A stretch of DNA of 64,000 nucleotides, from NCBI GenBank assembly GCA_963840435.1, contig CAWIYY010000001.1, forward strand, positions 124,001 through 188,000, given 5' to 3'. Position 1 is the first letter of the stretch. Each line of letters begins with the position of its first letter. The position numbers were made by a program, and so were the translations under genes. Positions 1 to 8,274 of this stretch are shown here, piece by piece. A model generated the notes under the pieces. It saw nothing but the letters and a program-made list of their open reading frames with translations, was not told where the DNA came from and made no database searches. This DNA comes from Bog-473 sp963840435 (GTDB lineage Bacteria > Actinomycetota > Acidimicrobiia > Acidimicrobiales > RAAP-2).

Positions 1-266
1 ACGGTTGCCGTGACTACCTCGCCCGAGTTGCCCGAGAATGTCCATGTCGACGCTTGGCCGGCTGTGGTGATCGATGCGGTCGTCGGAGTCGCCGCGTTGG
101 CGCTGATGGTGCCGCTGTTGGCAGATGCCGTCCCTCCCCCCACGAGCAGCAGCACGCCACACATGGCTGCACTGGCTGCCCCGAGGCACAGTAGCTGGCG
201 CCACAATCGGTGCATTGAGGTCCACACGTGTGCAACGCGTCCGAGTTTCGTCGTTGATGCAGGCAT
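1..266 (-). CDS. Exported protein, C-terminus cut by window edge
   Basis: An open frame on the minus strand begins at an ATG (266-264) with an AGGGGAT ribosome binding site about six bases upstream and runs off the left edge, leaving 88 residues. The N-terminus is a signal peptide: a basic stretch (residues 1-23, with KLGR and HRLWRQ) followed by a hydrophobic core (LLCLGAASAAMCGVLLLVGG) and an Ala-x-Ala type cleavage region near residue 50. The mature part starts Ser/Thr/Ala-rich and contains TAGQASTWTFSGNSGEVVTA. This resembles the ACFTFTTAPGDVAWLNMTA repeat of the exported protein at 49416-50504, a PPC-like beta-sandwich pattern. Function is unknown. Expression of the frame is well supported by start, RBS and signal peptide; the family call is inference. 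Confidence 0.65.
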   Translation of the reverse strand, partial: MPASTTKLGRVAHVWTSMHRLWRQLLCLGAASAAMCGVLLLVGGGTASANSGTISANAATPTTASITTAGQASTWTFSGNSGEVVTAT

Positions 267-501
267 AGGAAATCCCCTTCCGATGCGTCACAACCGCCTT
301 CGACGCGGCCGAAAATACCGCAGTCTGCGCCGTGAAGCGAGACCCTTTTTTGCACCGGAAGTCACGAATTGGAAGCTCGGATTTCAGGGCTTTTTTGCAC
401 TGTGACGGAAACAACGATCAATGGGGAGCGACAGGGCGACGAATCCGGCCTGCGCTCAGGGAGGACGCGAAAGAAAGTGCAGGTCCCAGTGGGTCAGCGG
501 T

Positions 502-1902
502 TCAGACCGTTGGTCCCGGCTCCTTGACGAAGGCGGAGAAGGGCGGCTGCTCCCCGGCGGGTGGGATGACGGCATTGGAGATACCGGTGGTGTTGCCCGG
601 TGCGGCCAGGGTTGGGGGCTCGGCGAAGCCGCGGCGGCCGAGGTCGAGGCAGTCGAGCAGGTCGTTGGCGTTGGCGTCCCGGTAGGTCATGGCGGGCAGA
701 TTCCACTTGCGCTCGATCGTCTTCAGCACGGAGGTGTGGTCGTACACCGTGTGCGAGACGAAGTTCGGCTTGCTGTACGGCGAGACCACTACGGTCGGAA
801 CTCGGAAGCCGTAACGGTCGTACCCACCGGGCTGATCTGCACTGGTAAGCGTCGGCGGGATGTCATCGGGGGGGATGGCCGGCGGTGGCGCCACATGGTC
901 GTAGTAGCCACCATGCTCGTCATAGGTCCACACGAGCAGTGTGCGGTGCCACGCCGGGCCGTTCATCAGCGAGTTGACGACGGCCGACACGAAGTATTCG
1001 CCGAGAGCCAGATCCTGGGGATTCTCTTCGGTTGCCGTCAGGATGTTTGGGTCTACGTAGGACACAGCCGGGAGCGAACCTGACCTGGCGTCTGCATGGA
1101 ACTGGTCGATGGTCTTGATGTTCGAGGGGTTCTTCTTCACGATGTCGGCGATCACGAAGAGCGTGGACGCATTGGTCGCATAGCTGGCCCAGCTGATGTT
1201 GTGCGCATCGAGCCGGTCGAAGATGGTGCCGTTCGGCGGGATTCCAGTGATCGAGGTGTCGTCCGTGGCGATCAGCCCGAAGGCGGTTCCCGACAGGAGG
1301 AAGCGGCGGTTCGGGTACGTCTGGGCCAGCACGGAGCAGAAATAGCGGTCGCAGAGAGGAAAGGTCTTGGCGAGCGAATGGTAGAAAGGAATTTCCTCGG
1401 CCGTGTAATACGCCATCGACCACTCATTGCTGCTTTCGGGACCGATGAACCCGTCGTTGCGCCCGTCCCCGTATTGCAGGTGGCTGGCGTTCCATGTCTG
1501 TGTCACATGGCCCGCCTGAGCCGTATCCGTCTCGTGGAAGGCGCGCACATATCCGCCGGAGGGATCGGGGTTGGTGTTGATCGGGTGGCCGTGGCGGTCA
1601 AGTGCGAAGCCGTCGCCTCGGCCCAGCATCCCGAGATAGTTGTCGAACGAATGATTCTCCTGCATCACGACGACGATGTGATCGATCTCGGGGAGCGTGT
1701 CTGCGCCTTCGGGCAACTTTGGGTTGGGAAGAGAGCCGGGGCGGCGCCACTGCGAGCGCGGCGGGAGCCGTGTCGACACAGCATCCGGTTTCGTCCCCCA
1801 AGCCGTGCCCGCTGTAGCTGCACTGACTCCCACTGCAGCAGCCCCTACACCAAGTGCACCTTGCAGGAGCTGCCGTCTCGACCAACTTCGATCCGTCCCC
1901 AT
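502..1902 (-). CDS. Tat-exported phosphoesterase (phospholipase C / acid phosphatase family)
   Basis: This 466-residue protein belongs to the alkaline-phosphatase-like phosphoesterase family that includes bacterial phospholipase C and AcpA acid phosphatase. It would hydrolyse phosphate esters or phospholipid head groups outside the cell. Residues 1-36 form a Tat signal with the twin arginines at 9-10 (SRRQLLQG), followed by an Ala-rich core. The catalytic entry motif DHIVVVMQENHSFDNYLG is at about 73-91, with the conserved ENHSFD. Further family landmarks are the HLQYGDGRNDGFI region, CDRYFCSVLAQTYPNRRFL, TYDEHGGYYDHVAPP and the RVPTVVVSPYSKP segment. Length is near that of single-domain members. 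It stands alone, with a 106-bp gap to the glycosyltransferase upstream. Substrate (phosphatidylcholine, phosphatidylinositol or small phosphate esters) cannot be told from sequence. Confidence 0.9.
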   Translation of the reverse strand: MGTDRSWSRRQLLQGALGVGAAAVGVSAATAGTAWGTKPDAVSTRLPPRSQWRRPGSLPNPKLPEGADTLPEIDHIVVVMQENHSFDNYLGMLGRGDGFALDRHGHPINTNPDPSGGYVRAFHETDTAQAGHVTQTWNASHLQYGDGRNDGFIGPESSNEWSMAYYTAEEIPFYHSLAKTFPLCDRYFCSVLAQTYPNRRFLLSGTAFGLIATDDTSITGIPPNGTIFDRLDAHNISWASYATNASTLFVIADIVKKNPSNIKTIDQFHADARSGSLPAVSYVDPNILTATEENPQDLALGEYFVSAVVNSLMNGPAWHRTLLVWTYDEHGGYYDHVAPPPAIPPDDIPPTLTSADQPGGYDRYGFRVPTVVVSPYSKPNFVSHTVYDHTSVLKTIERKWNLPAMTYRDANANDLLDCLDLGRRGFAEPPTLAAPGNTTGISNAVIPPAGEQPPFSAFVKEPGPTV

Positions 1903-2008
1903 GATCAGCCATTAGAGCACTGCTGAAACGGTCTGGCGAGGGTGCCGACCTGCGCCCTACTTCCGGGCAGGTTGACGCTCCGCTAGTGGCGCGCTTCACA
2001 ATTGTCGT

Positions 2009-3109
2009 TCACAGAGGCGTCACGTTGGTCGTGCCGGGTTCGCGAGCGAGGGGCCAGGAGCGCGGCGCCGGCCTGCACCGATCCGACTGCCGGTTGCCAA
2101 ACTCTGTGATTACATCTCGATAAATTGAGATGTACTGCTCCACCATCCGGTGGCTGCTAAATCGTCGAACGGCTACTTGTCGAACCGTCTGCCGGTCGAT
2201 GTGGTCAATTTCCCGGATTGCATCGACGGCCGATGCGACATCAGCCACGATGGAACCCGTCGTCCCGTTGTCGATGATCTCTGACATGGACCCACGATCG
2301 AAGGCAATAACCGGGGTGCCGCAGGCCATCGCCTCAACGACCGAGAGCCCGAACGGCTCGTCAAAGTCGATCAAATGGAGGAGAGCAATGGCATTGCCCA
2401 AGAAGGACGAGCGGTCATTGGCATGGACCGGACCAACGTACTGCACTTGATCGCCGTCGAGGCGCGGCGAGATCTCTTGATCGAAATACGCCTGATCCTG
2501 AATGATTCCAGCAATGCGAAGCGGGACCCCTACTTCTCGAGCGGCCTCGATTGCCGCGACGACTCCCTTGTCGGGGTGGATGCGTCCGAAGAATGCCAAG
2601 TAGGAACCCGGTTCGGGATGGAAAATGAAGCCGTCAGTGGCAATCCCGTGATGGACGGTGCCGACATAGTCCAGAGCGGGGTGCCTGTCTGCGTTGCTGA
2701 TTGCGACATAGAACGTGCTGGGGTTGTACTTGACGTAGACCGGCACAATCTTGGGCGAAGAGAAGCCATGAATTGTCGTGAGCACCGGAGTCGAGATCAA
2801 TCCTGAGTAGGTAAGCGGGAGAAAGTCGAAACTGTTGTGGATGACGTCGAACTCGGATGCCTGTTCGAAGATCTCCGATATGTGAAGACACTCGGCAACT
2901 TTCGGATCGATGCTCTTATCCTCTGACCAACCTCTGGGGATCACGCTGCGCAGACGAGCCGATGTTTCTGAATCACCAGTCGCGAAAAGCGTGACGTCGT
3001 GACCTCGTGCGACGAGTCCTTCGGTGAGAAGAGAGGCAAAGAGCTCCCATGGTCCGTAGTGCCGTGGTGGGACACGCCATGCAATCGATCCGAGTACCGC
3101 GATGCGCAC
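2009..3109 (-). CDS. Glycosyltransferase family 4
   Basis: A 366-residue GT-B fold retaining glycosyltransferase of family GT4, probably cytoplasmic. The N-terminal Rossmann half opens MRIAVLGSIAWRVPP and has the acceptor-side GPWELFASLLTEGLVARGHDVTLFATGDS. The nucleotide-sugar half includes YLAFFGRIHPDKGV and the donor-binding E-x7-E type segment DEPFGLSVVEAMACGTPVIAF near residues 245-265. It is the last gene of a minus-strand operon: its GTG start at 3109 lies six bases after the stop of a 43-residue basic protein, itself 35 bases after the GH130 gene. A second GT4 is at the head of the same operon. Donor and acceptor sugars are not evident. Mannose is a reasonable guess because GH130 enzymes act on beta-mannosides, but this is inference. 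Confidence 0.85.
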   Translation of the reverse strand: MRIAVLGSIAWRVPPRHYGPWELFASLLTEGLVARGHDVTLFATGDSETSARLRSVIPRGWSEDKSIDPKVAECLHISEIFEQASEFDVIHNSFDFLPLTYSGLISTPVLTTIHGFSSPKIVPVYVKYNPSTFYVAISNADRHPALDYVGTVHHGIATDGFIFHPEPGSYLAFFGRIHPDKGVVAAIEAAREVGVPLRIAGIIQDQAYFDQEISPRLDGDQVQYVGPVHANDRSSFLGNAIALLHLIDFDEPFGLSVVEAMACGTPVIAFDRGSMSEIIDNGTTGSIVADVASAVDAIREIDHIDRQTVRQVAVRRFSSHRMVEQYISIYRDVITEFGNRQSDRCRPAPRSWPLAREPGTTNVTPL

Positions 3110-3115
3110 CTGTTG

Positions 3116-3247
3116 TCAGCGCCCAAATCCGATGCGGTCCGCCTTCTTGTCTCTCTCCTCCTTCTTCCCTTTCTTTGCTTCCCGCTTTTCCTTGAGAGAC
3201 TTCCCGGGCTTCTTTCCGGATGGTTTCTGGGGTGATCTGTCAGGCAC
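3116..3247 (-). CDS. Small Lys-rich basic protein (43 aa)
   Basis: A short frame inside what otherwise looks like an intergenic gap. GTG at 3247-3245 is preceded by GGAG with six bases of spacing, and the frame ends TGA at 3118-3116. The product is 43 residues: VPDRSPQKPSGKKPGKSL at the start, then a KEKREAKKGKKEERDKK stretch and a RIGFGR tail. It is strongly basic, has no hydrophobic segment, and the charged central part should be helical. Similar short proteins built on a KKPGKSxKEKRxAKK core are, from memory, scattered through actinobacterial genomes as unannotated or hypothetical genes. Its place between GH130 and GT4, with spacings of 35 and 6 bases, makes it part of that operon. Function is unknown; nucleic-acid or ribosome binding would fit the composition. 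Confidence 0.7.
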   Translation of the reverse strand: MPDRSPQKPSGKKPGKSLKEKREAKKGKKEERDKKADRIGFGR

Positions 3248-3282
3248 GAGGCTCTCCAATCATGGGTATGTAGCTTCTTGAC

Positions 3283-4770
3283 TTAATCAGCAGTACATCT
3301 AAGGGATGCAAGTAGTTCGTCCATAGGCACCGTGGCGACGCCGATCGCAGAGTCGCCGATGCCGTAGGGAAGGACAAGAGTCCCCGAGTGCAGTAGTGAC
3401 CCGCAGGAGTAAACGACATTTGGCACGTAGCCGTCCTGTTCATCGGTAGCTGGGCTGATGAGCGGCTGTCGAAGCCGGCCGATGATCCGAGTCGGATCTT
3501 CAAGGTCAAGCAAGATCGCACCGATGTTGTATGTGCGCATGGGACCGACACCGTGGGTGAGCACCAACCAGCCCGCTTCCGTCTCGATTGGCGACCCGCA
3601 GTTGCCGAGCTGCAGGACCTCCCAGGACTGAGTTGGGAGCTGGCACGGCAGGACCTCGTCCCAGCGATGTGGGCTATCCGAATAGGCAATGGTGTTCGAC
3701 TCCCGATCGCTCCGAGACAACGCGGCGAAGCGACCGTTAATGCGCCGCGGAAAGAGCGCAAGGCCCTTGTTGTCGGCGGCCGCTCCGACCATCGGTGTCG
3801 AGGTGAAGTTCAGGAAGTCACGTGTTTCGAGGAGCTGTTGACGGACGTCGGTACCGTTGTACGCCGTATATGAGGCGAAGTAGGTAAGGGTGCCATCGTC
3901 TTCGACAAATCTCACGAAGCGGGCGTCTTCCATGCCGCTAGATTCGGCACTCGTTGCCGGCAGAAGCACCCGCTCACTCAGAGGGGTGTTCGTTTCGAAT
4001 TGTACGGCGTAGCTCCGTTCGGCGATCCTTCGTATGAGGCCGATAATCCTTCGTGCCTGCTTGCGAGTCGCCGTCTGCTTCTCCAGGAGTCTGAGACGTT
4101 TCTCCAGGTCTGCCTCGGTAAATCGCTTTCCGAGCCGGCCCAGGACGTAGTCTGCGTCTTCGCCGCCTCCGCGGAGACGACGGAGTTCCCCTCTGAAAAC
4201 CTCGGACTCGAGGAGTGCCGCGCCGTGACGTCCAGTGACGGCAAAGGCTGGTGGGGGATCAAATTCAATGGTGTTCGAACCGGTGATGATCCCGGTCCGA
4301 AACCCGATTGAGGACCGGTGTCCTTCGCCGATTCCCCGGACGCTGACAATGAATCGAGCATTGCCCTTGTTGACTCGCGTTTGATCCGGATGGATGACGA
4401 TGCTCGGATTGCAAACCGCGGCACCCTCAATGGCGTATTCACTTGTGAAAGTCGCCCCGAGAAGGAGGCGTCGATTCGGCGACAGTTGGAGATCCGGGTC
4501 GAGGCGATCGGACAACTCGTCAGCGTGCCGGAGGAAGGTGTCGGTCAAGTAATGGTGCCGCCCATCGAAGCGCGCCATCACATCGTCAAGACTTCGCTCG
4601 ACTTCCTCGTCCGTCAGCGCCAAGACACGCTGCAGGACAGCCGAAGAGCGCGAGTCCTGCCCGTCGAAGCCTTCGTGGCCCGGAACGAAGAGGCGGGTCA
4701 CCACTCGCGATCTGTCGGCGACGATGTGCGCTGAGCTTCGTCTGACGGCGTGTGACGCCTGCAGGGTCAC
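3283..4770 (-). CDS. GH130-family glycoside phosphorylase/hydrolase
   Basis: A 495-residue protein related to GH130 enzymes, which phosphorolyse (some hydrolyse) beta-mannosides. The conserved GMEDARFVRF segment matches the family's G-x-E-D-x-R signature, and other landmarks are CNPSIVIHPDQ, FRTGIITGSNTIEFDPPP and GSPIETEAGWLVLTHGVGPMRTYNIGAILLDLEDP. The all-beta propeller core is preceded by about 150 residues, as in the longer GH130 subfamilies. I place the start at GTG 4770, because it overlaps the upstream stop as GTGA; a longer in-frame ATG at 4863 would run far into the preceding gene. Translation is probably coupled. Expected role: degrading or remodelling an intracellular oligosaccharide made by the two GT4 enzymes, releasing a sugar phosphate. 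Exact linkage is unknown. Confidence 0.85.
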   Translation of the reverse strand: MTLQASHAVRRSSAHIVADRSRVVTRLFVPGHEGFDGQDSRSSAVLQRVLALTDEEVERSLDDVMARFDGRHHYLTDTFLRHADELSDRLDPDLQLSPNRRLLLGATFTSEYAIEGAAVCNPSIVIHPDQTRVNKGNARFIVSVRGIGEGHRSSIGFRTGIITGSNTIEFDPPPAFAVTGRHGAALLESEVFRGELRRLRGGGEDADYVLGRLGKRFTEADLEKRLRLLEKQTATRKQARRIIGLIRRIAERSYAVQFETNTPLSERVLLPATSAESSGMEDARFVRFVEDDGTLTYFASYTAYNGTDVRQQLLETRDFLNFTSTPMVGAAADNKGLALFPRRINGRFAALSRSDRESNTIAYSDSPHRWDEVLPCQLPTQSWEVLQLGNCGSPIETEAGWLVLTHGVGPMRTYNIGAILLDLEDPTRIIGRLRQPLISPATDEQDGYVPNVVYSCGSLLHSGTLVLPYGIGDSAIGVATVPMDELLASLRCTAD

Positions 4771-5795
4771 TGTAAGACCCTCAGAGAGGTCCGGGCGTGC
4801 TGCAGGGTCGAGAGAAGGGCCAGCGTCGACTCGGTACCCTGATTGCGGTTGACGCCGCCGCACTCCAAACCATCAAAGGATCCACCAGTCTCGGGATCCC
4901 ACATGAGGACCGATCCGTCGTTGTCACCAAGAAACCAACTGGCGGAAGCTGAGATGCCGTCTCCCCACCGTCGGCTGCTGTCGACACTCCTCGCGCGGGC
5001 ACACGCATCGGCGAGAGCTGCCACCTCAATTGGTTGTTGATCGAATCCCGGGCCATGGTCATGGGGACCACTGCCTCCGGCCGGAGTGACCGAGAGGTGA
5101 CCCGGTGAGCATTGTCGATCGAGAAGCCATTCCAAGAGGTCCAACCCACGCCGAACGAGAACCGGTCGCTCAAGCGCTGATCCGGCCGCAATCATCGCCT
5201 CGGGGAGAGTGGCGTTGGCGTAGGTCAGAGTCGGTTCTGGCCACGGCCAGGCGGTTCGCCAGCGGGGTCTCTTCATCGAGTCGGCCGCATCGATGAGCAG
5301 GGCGCGCGCTGACAGGTGGTCAGGTTGAACAGTGAGCAATTCGGCCGCACCGAGTGCAGCGAAGGCCATCGCCCTCGGCCACGGTGATCGCGGTCTCATT
5401 GCTTGTTCAAGCCCGCGAGTGGCCCGGTGGCGGATTTCGTCGTCACCGCTGTGCGAGGCCGCGGTGCCGAGCCCCCATATGCATCGTCCCCAGCAGTCGT
5501 CGAGTGCCGGTGAGTCTTCCCAGGCGCCGTGTCGATTCATTCGATTTCGACATTTGCCTTGTGGTTCCAACGCCTCCAGAAGAAATCGCAAGCTGACTAC
5601 AGCCAAGTGACGCACCGCCGGCGCGCCGCCCGGCTCCCGGGTGGCGACGACCAGCACCCGAGCCATGTCGTCAGTGCAATAGCCGTGCTCTGGTCTGGGC
5701 TGGCGATACAGGGCGTGTTCGTAGGTGCCGTGCCCATCGGTCATGGAGATCAGGTGGCCGAAGTCGGGTTCGGGAGTTTCCCGGGGCGAGGTCAC
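4767..5795 (-). CDS. Conserved all-alpha protein of a GT4/GH130 cluster
   Basis: A 342-residue protein with no signal peptide, rich in predicted helices and Trp/His/Asp motifs: HGYCTDDMARVLVV, ALDDCWGRCIWGLG, TYANATLPEAMIAAG, GHDHGPGFDQQPIEVAALADA-like text, and the closing NRNQGTESTLALL. The repeated helix pairs and acidic pockets suggest an (alpha/alpha)6 toroid as in several glycoside hydrolases and epimerases. Relatives are often labelled glycosyltransferase only because they sit beside GT4 genes; I see no GT-B donor site. The start is GTG 5795, overlapping the upstream GT4 stop as GTGA, and its own stop overlaps the GH130 start the same way. So three proteins are translated as one coupled block. 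It probably acts on the same glycan, but no activity is assigned. Confidence 0.7.
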   Translation of the reverse strand: MTSPRETPEPDFGHLISMTDGHGTYEHALYRQPRPEHGYCTDDMARVLVVATREPGGAPAVRHLAVVSLRFLLEALEPQGKCRNRMNRHGAWEDSPALDDCWGRCIWGLGTAASHSGDDEIRHRATRGLEQAMRPRSPWPRAMAFAALGAAELLTVQPDHLSARALLIDAADSMKRPRWRTAWPWPEPTLTYANATLPEAMIAAGSALERPVLVRRGLDLLEWLLDRQCSPGHLSVTPAGGSGPHDHGPGFDQQPIEVAALADACARARSVDSSRRWGDGISASASWFLGDNDGSVLMWDPETGGSFDGLECGGVNRNQGTESTLALLSTLQHARTSLRVLQ

Positions 5796-6958
5796 ACCAG
5801 TGCGGGTCGTTCCGCGAGGATGCAATTGCCCAAATGCAGGTACTTGCTTGCCACGACGGACCAACCGAGGCTCGGCGCGAGCCGGGACGCCTCCGCGGCC
5901 ATTTGCGCGGCCAACTCCGGCCTGGTCAACACCCTCCTGAGGGCGAGTTCCATCGCATCGGTATCATCATGGTCGACGACGAGTCCGGCACCACTTGAAA
6001 GCAATTCGACTGCATGGGGAAACGCCGTCGCGACCACCGGTCGCCCTGCAGCAATGGCATCAACGAGGACACCTGAGGTCACCTGGTCAGTCGAGTCATA
6101 GGGCAGCACGACCACTTTGCAGGACTGGATGAGGGCCGTGAGTGACGCCACGTCGCGATAGTCGGCGTCGAAACTGACGGCTGACGCAATCCCGTGACGC
6201 TCTGCCTGCTCCATTCGATCTTGACGGTAGGACTCTCCATGGGCAGCAAGAACTTTTGGGTGCGTTTGTCCGGCAACGAGGTAGCGCGGCCGCGTCGGGA
6301 GGTCATGCAGTGTTCGCATCGCTTCAATGACTCGTTCGATGCCCTTTCCGGGCCCGATGAGACCCCAGGTCAGCAAGAGGGGCGGTCCATCCCTGTCGGG
6401 TACGACACGCTTCGTGGGGATGGCAGCGCCATGCGCGATCGTGGTCACCTTGCGAGAATCCACGTCGAACCGGTCGCACAGGCGAACTCGGGCCGCCTCG
6501 GTCATGACGACCACCCGATCAGCCAGCGCGGCCACGTCATTCAGCACAGACCACTGATGGGGCGTCGGATTCGTCAGAATTGTGTGGGCGATCACGATTG
6601 AAGGGACGTGAAGACCGCCCAGGATCTCGAGAACCTCGTCACCGTCGCTGCCACCGTAGAGTCCGTACTCGTGCTGGACGACCGCGACATCACATTGGTT
6701 CAATGCGTCTGCACCCGCAGCGAGGGAGTGCGGTGATCCGTTGACGACCTCGCCTATGACCCGATCATCCGAAGCAATTCGGCTGCCCGATTCAACGATC
6801 CGTACGACGCCCACGTGAGTGTCGTGCACAGCCAATCCGGTCGCGAGCGCAGCGGTGAACGTGGCGAGTCCACATGCGGTCGGAGGGTAAGAGCTGAGAA
6901 TCCCAAAAGAGCGAGCGCGCCCATCAAGACCTTCGGCGGGCATGTTCGGGACGCGCAC
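5792..6958 (-). CDS. Glycosyltransferase family 4, head of glycan operon
   Basis: A 388-residue GT-B glycosyltransferase of family GT4. The N-terminal domain has SFGILSSYPPTACGLATFTAALATGL and the QHEYGLYGG segment typical of this GT4 group. The C-terminal donor domain has LLTWGLIGPGKGIERVIEAM with the GPGKG phosphate loop, and LPYDSTDQVTSGVLVDAIAAGRPVVATAFPHAVELL. The GTG start at 6958 has a GAGGAG ribosome binding site five bases upstream; an ATG five codons later is less well placed. It is the first gene of the minus-strand set GT4, all-alpha protein, GH130, 43-aa basic protein, GT4. The upstream spacer is long and could hold the operon promoter, although I saw no convincing -35/-10 pair. 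Specificity is unknown. Confidence 0.87.
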   Translation of the reverse strand: MRVPNMPAEGLDGRARSFGILSSYPPTACGLATFTAALATGLAVHDTHVGVVRIVESGSRIASDDRVIGEVVNGSPHSLAAGADALNQCDVAVVQHEYGLYGGSDGDEVLEILGGLHVPSIVIAHTILTNPTPHQWSVLNDVAALADRVVVMTEAARVRLCDRFDVDSRKVTTIAHGAAIPTKRVVPDRDGPPLLLTWGLIGPGKGIERVIEAMRTLHDLPTRPRYLVAGQTHPKVLAAHGESYRQDRMEQAERHGIASAVSFDADYRDVASLTALIQSCKVVVLPYDSTDQVTSGVLVDAIAAGRPVVATAFPHAVELLSSGAGLVVDHDDTDAMELALRRVLTRPELAAQMAAEASRLAPSLGWSVVASKYLHLGNCILAERPALV

Positions 6959-7883
6959 AGTTGCTCCTCAAAGAAGCCTGGTCGAGGCGTCGAACCTGCA
7001 CGGGGCGACTGCGGCCGACATGGCCGTCCTGCCCAAGCGAAGCGACTCTCCCAAGGGGACGAGTCCAACAGCTTACCGGAGAAACCCGCTGCTCATTCTG
7101 TCGGGCCAGGCCATTGAGGGTACGCGATAACTGCGGTCCCATAGGTGCTGAATTGCCTGGGTATTTGACAATCTCCTGCGTTCCCCAATTGCGTCGGTCT
7201 GGCGAACCCCGCCGTCGGTCTCGGCCATACCTCATGAAGGGCAGAGTTCGAGGCAAGGTGGTCATCTCCTTCTGATTCACGGATCACCTCGATCCGCACG
7301 CTTCGACCGGTGCTCTCTTGTCGATTTGGTTCTGGCGGGTCTGATGGCATGGGCGAGACCTCTTTGCCTGGGCGACAGTCCTGGTGCGCCGGTGTCGACG
7401 CAGCCGTGGCAGCACGATCCCGCGCGAATTTCGCGTGGTCCACCGCTGATCAGAATGCTGTCCCTCGGTGACCATTGCCTGACATTCGTGACCTTTGTCG
7501 TTCGGCCTCCATTTTCGTCTGTTTTCGTCATCCACCCCCGTGTGGGCCCCGTAGAAGCTCATGAAGAGAGGACGAGGGCGGTTCACCGCACTCATATGGG
7601 GAGGAGTTCCAGTGGTCCCTGGCAGGGTGAACGGGCAGTCTGCATCCCGGAGTCCCCTCGCAGCGGCCGTCTGGCCTCCTCTGATCGCCGTTTCCAGGAT
7701 CGCGCCGCAGCCACACCGCAAGCGATGCGCCACGGGACGTTCCTGCCGCCATGTCTCCTGGGTCGGATCACCGACAAAGGGTGGTCCTGGCTTCTCCGAT
7801 TTTGGGTTTCGCGTTGGCCTGACCGTGTTCCCCGTTCCGTCAGCATCTGCCTTCCTTGCTCCCCAACGAAAGGAAAATCACCC
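6959..7883. other. Long spacer between divergent operons
   Basis: About 925 bases separate the glycan operon start (6958, minus) from the DUF4331 operon (7884, plus). The open frames here have protein-unlike composition apart from one possible small gene at 7093-7350. No tRNA, repeat array, insertion sequence or convincing promoter pair was recognised. The spacer must contain both operon promoters and may hold decayed coding sequence. Confidence 0.5.
7093..7350 (-). CDS. Doubtful small hypothetical protein (85 aa)
   Basis: An 85-residue frame starting at ATG 7350, with AGAGG about eight bases upstream, and reading MPSDPPEPNRQESTGRS onward. The middle RSVRIEVIRESEGDD is ordinary protein-like sequence; the rest (PTQLGNAGDCQIPRQFSTYG) is less so. 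It has no membrane segment, no recognised domain and weak codon bias, and it ends 134 bases before the GT4 start. It could be a real small gene, a remnant or chance. I list it because its start context is reasonable, not because a family is visible. Confidence 0.25.
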   Translation of the reverse strand: MPSDPPEPNRQESTGRSVRIEVIRESEGDDHLASNSALHEVWPRPTAGFARPTQLGNAGDCQIPRQFSTYGTAVIAYPQWPGPTE

Positions 7884-8177
7884 ATGACCGTCAATCGTCG
7901 CGACTTCCTGATCCGCGGTTCCGCTGCTGTGGCAGCAGTTGGAGCGGGAACTCTCCTGCCAGGGCTCCCGTCATCTGCGGGAGCTTCCGAGAACCAGAAC
8001 CACTCACTCGATAGCCAGTCGGATGCGCCACAACTGCCGGAAGGCGACGCAGCCCTCCCGCTCGTCGCACGGATCCGTGACGTGCGTACGGGGGAAATAG
8101 ATCTCTTCTTTGGCGAGCACGAGGTCACCTACCGTGATCCTCAGCTGGCAGCCCGTCTGTACAAAGCCACGCAGTAG
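7884..8177 (+). CDS. Small Tat-signal protein ahead of DUF4331
   Basis: A 97-residue protein whose first 35 residues are a Tat export signal: MTVNRRDFLIRGS with the twin arginines at 5-6, then a hydrophobic AAVAAVGAGTLLPGLP core and an Ala-Gly-Ala cleavage region. The mature 60 residues include PLVARIRDVRTGEIDLFFGEHEVTYRDPQLAARLYKATQ, a compact conserved-looking domain with no Cys or His cluster. The start is ATG 7884 with GAAAGGAAA upstream; the much longer frame reaching back to 7326 has implausible composition. It precedes a DUF4331 protein by 97 bases and probably shares its transcript. Tat export implies folding, and perhaps cofactor binding or hitchhiking of a partner, in the cytoplasm. 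Function is unknown. Confidence 0.8.
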   Translation: MTVNRRDFLIRGSAAVAAVGAGTLLPGLPSSAGASENQNHSLDSQSDAPQLPEGDAALPLVARIRDVRTGEIDLFFGEHEVTYRDPQLAARLYKATQ

Positions 8178-8274
8178 GCCGTACCACCGTCGATCTGGGA
8201 CACCCCATCTCGACCCACACTCACGCGCCTGGAGCTGCGTAGGCAACCAGTCGCCCGAACCCGAAAGGTGAGCC

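Noticed and set aside
7326..7883. N-terminal extension of the Tat-signal protein
   Set aside because: The extension is protein-unlike and would bury the Tat signal. ATG 7884 has a good ribosome binding site and puts the twin arginines at residue 5.
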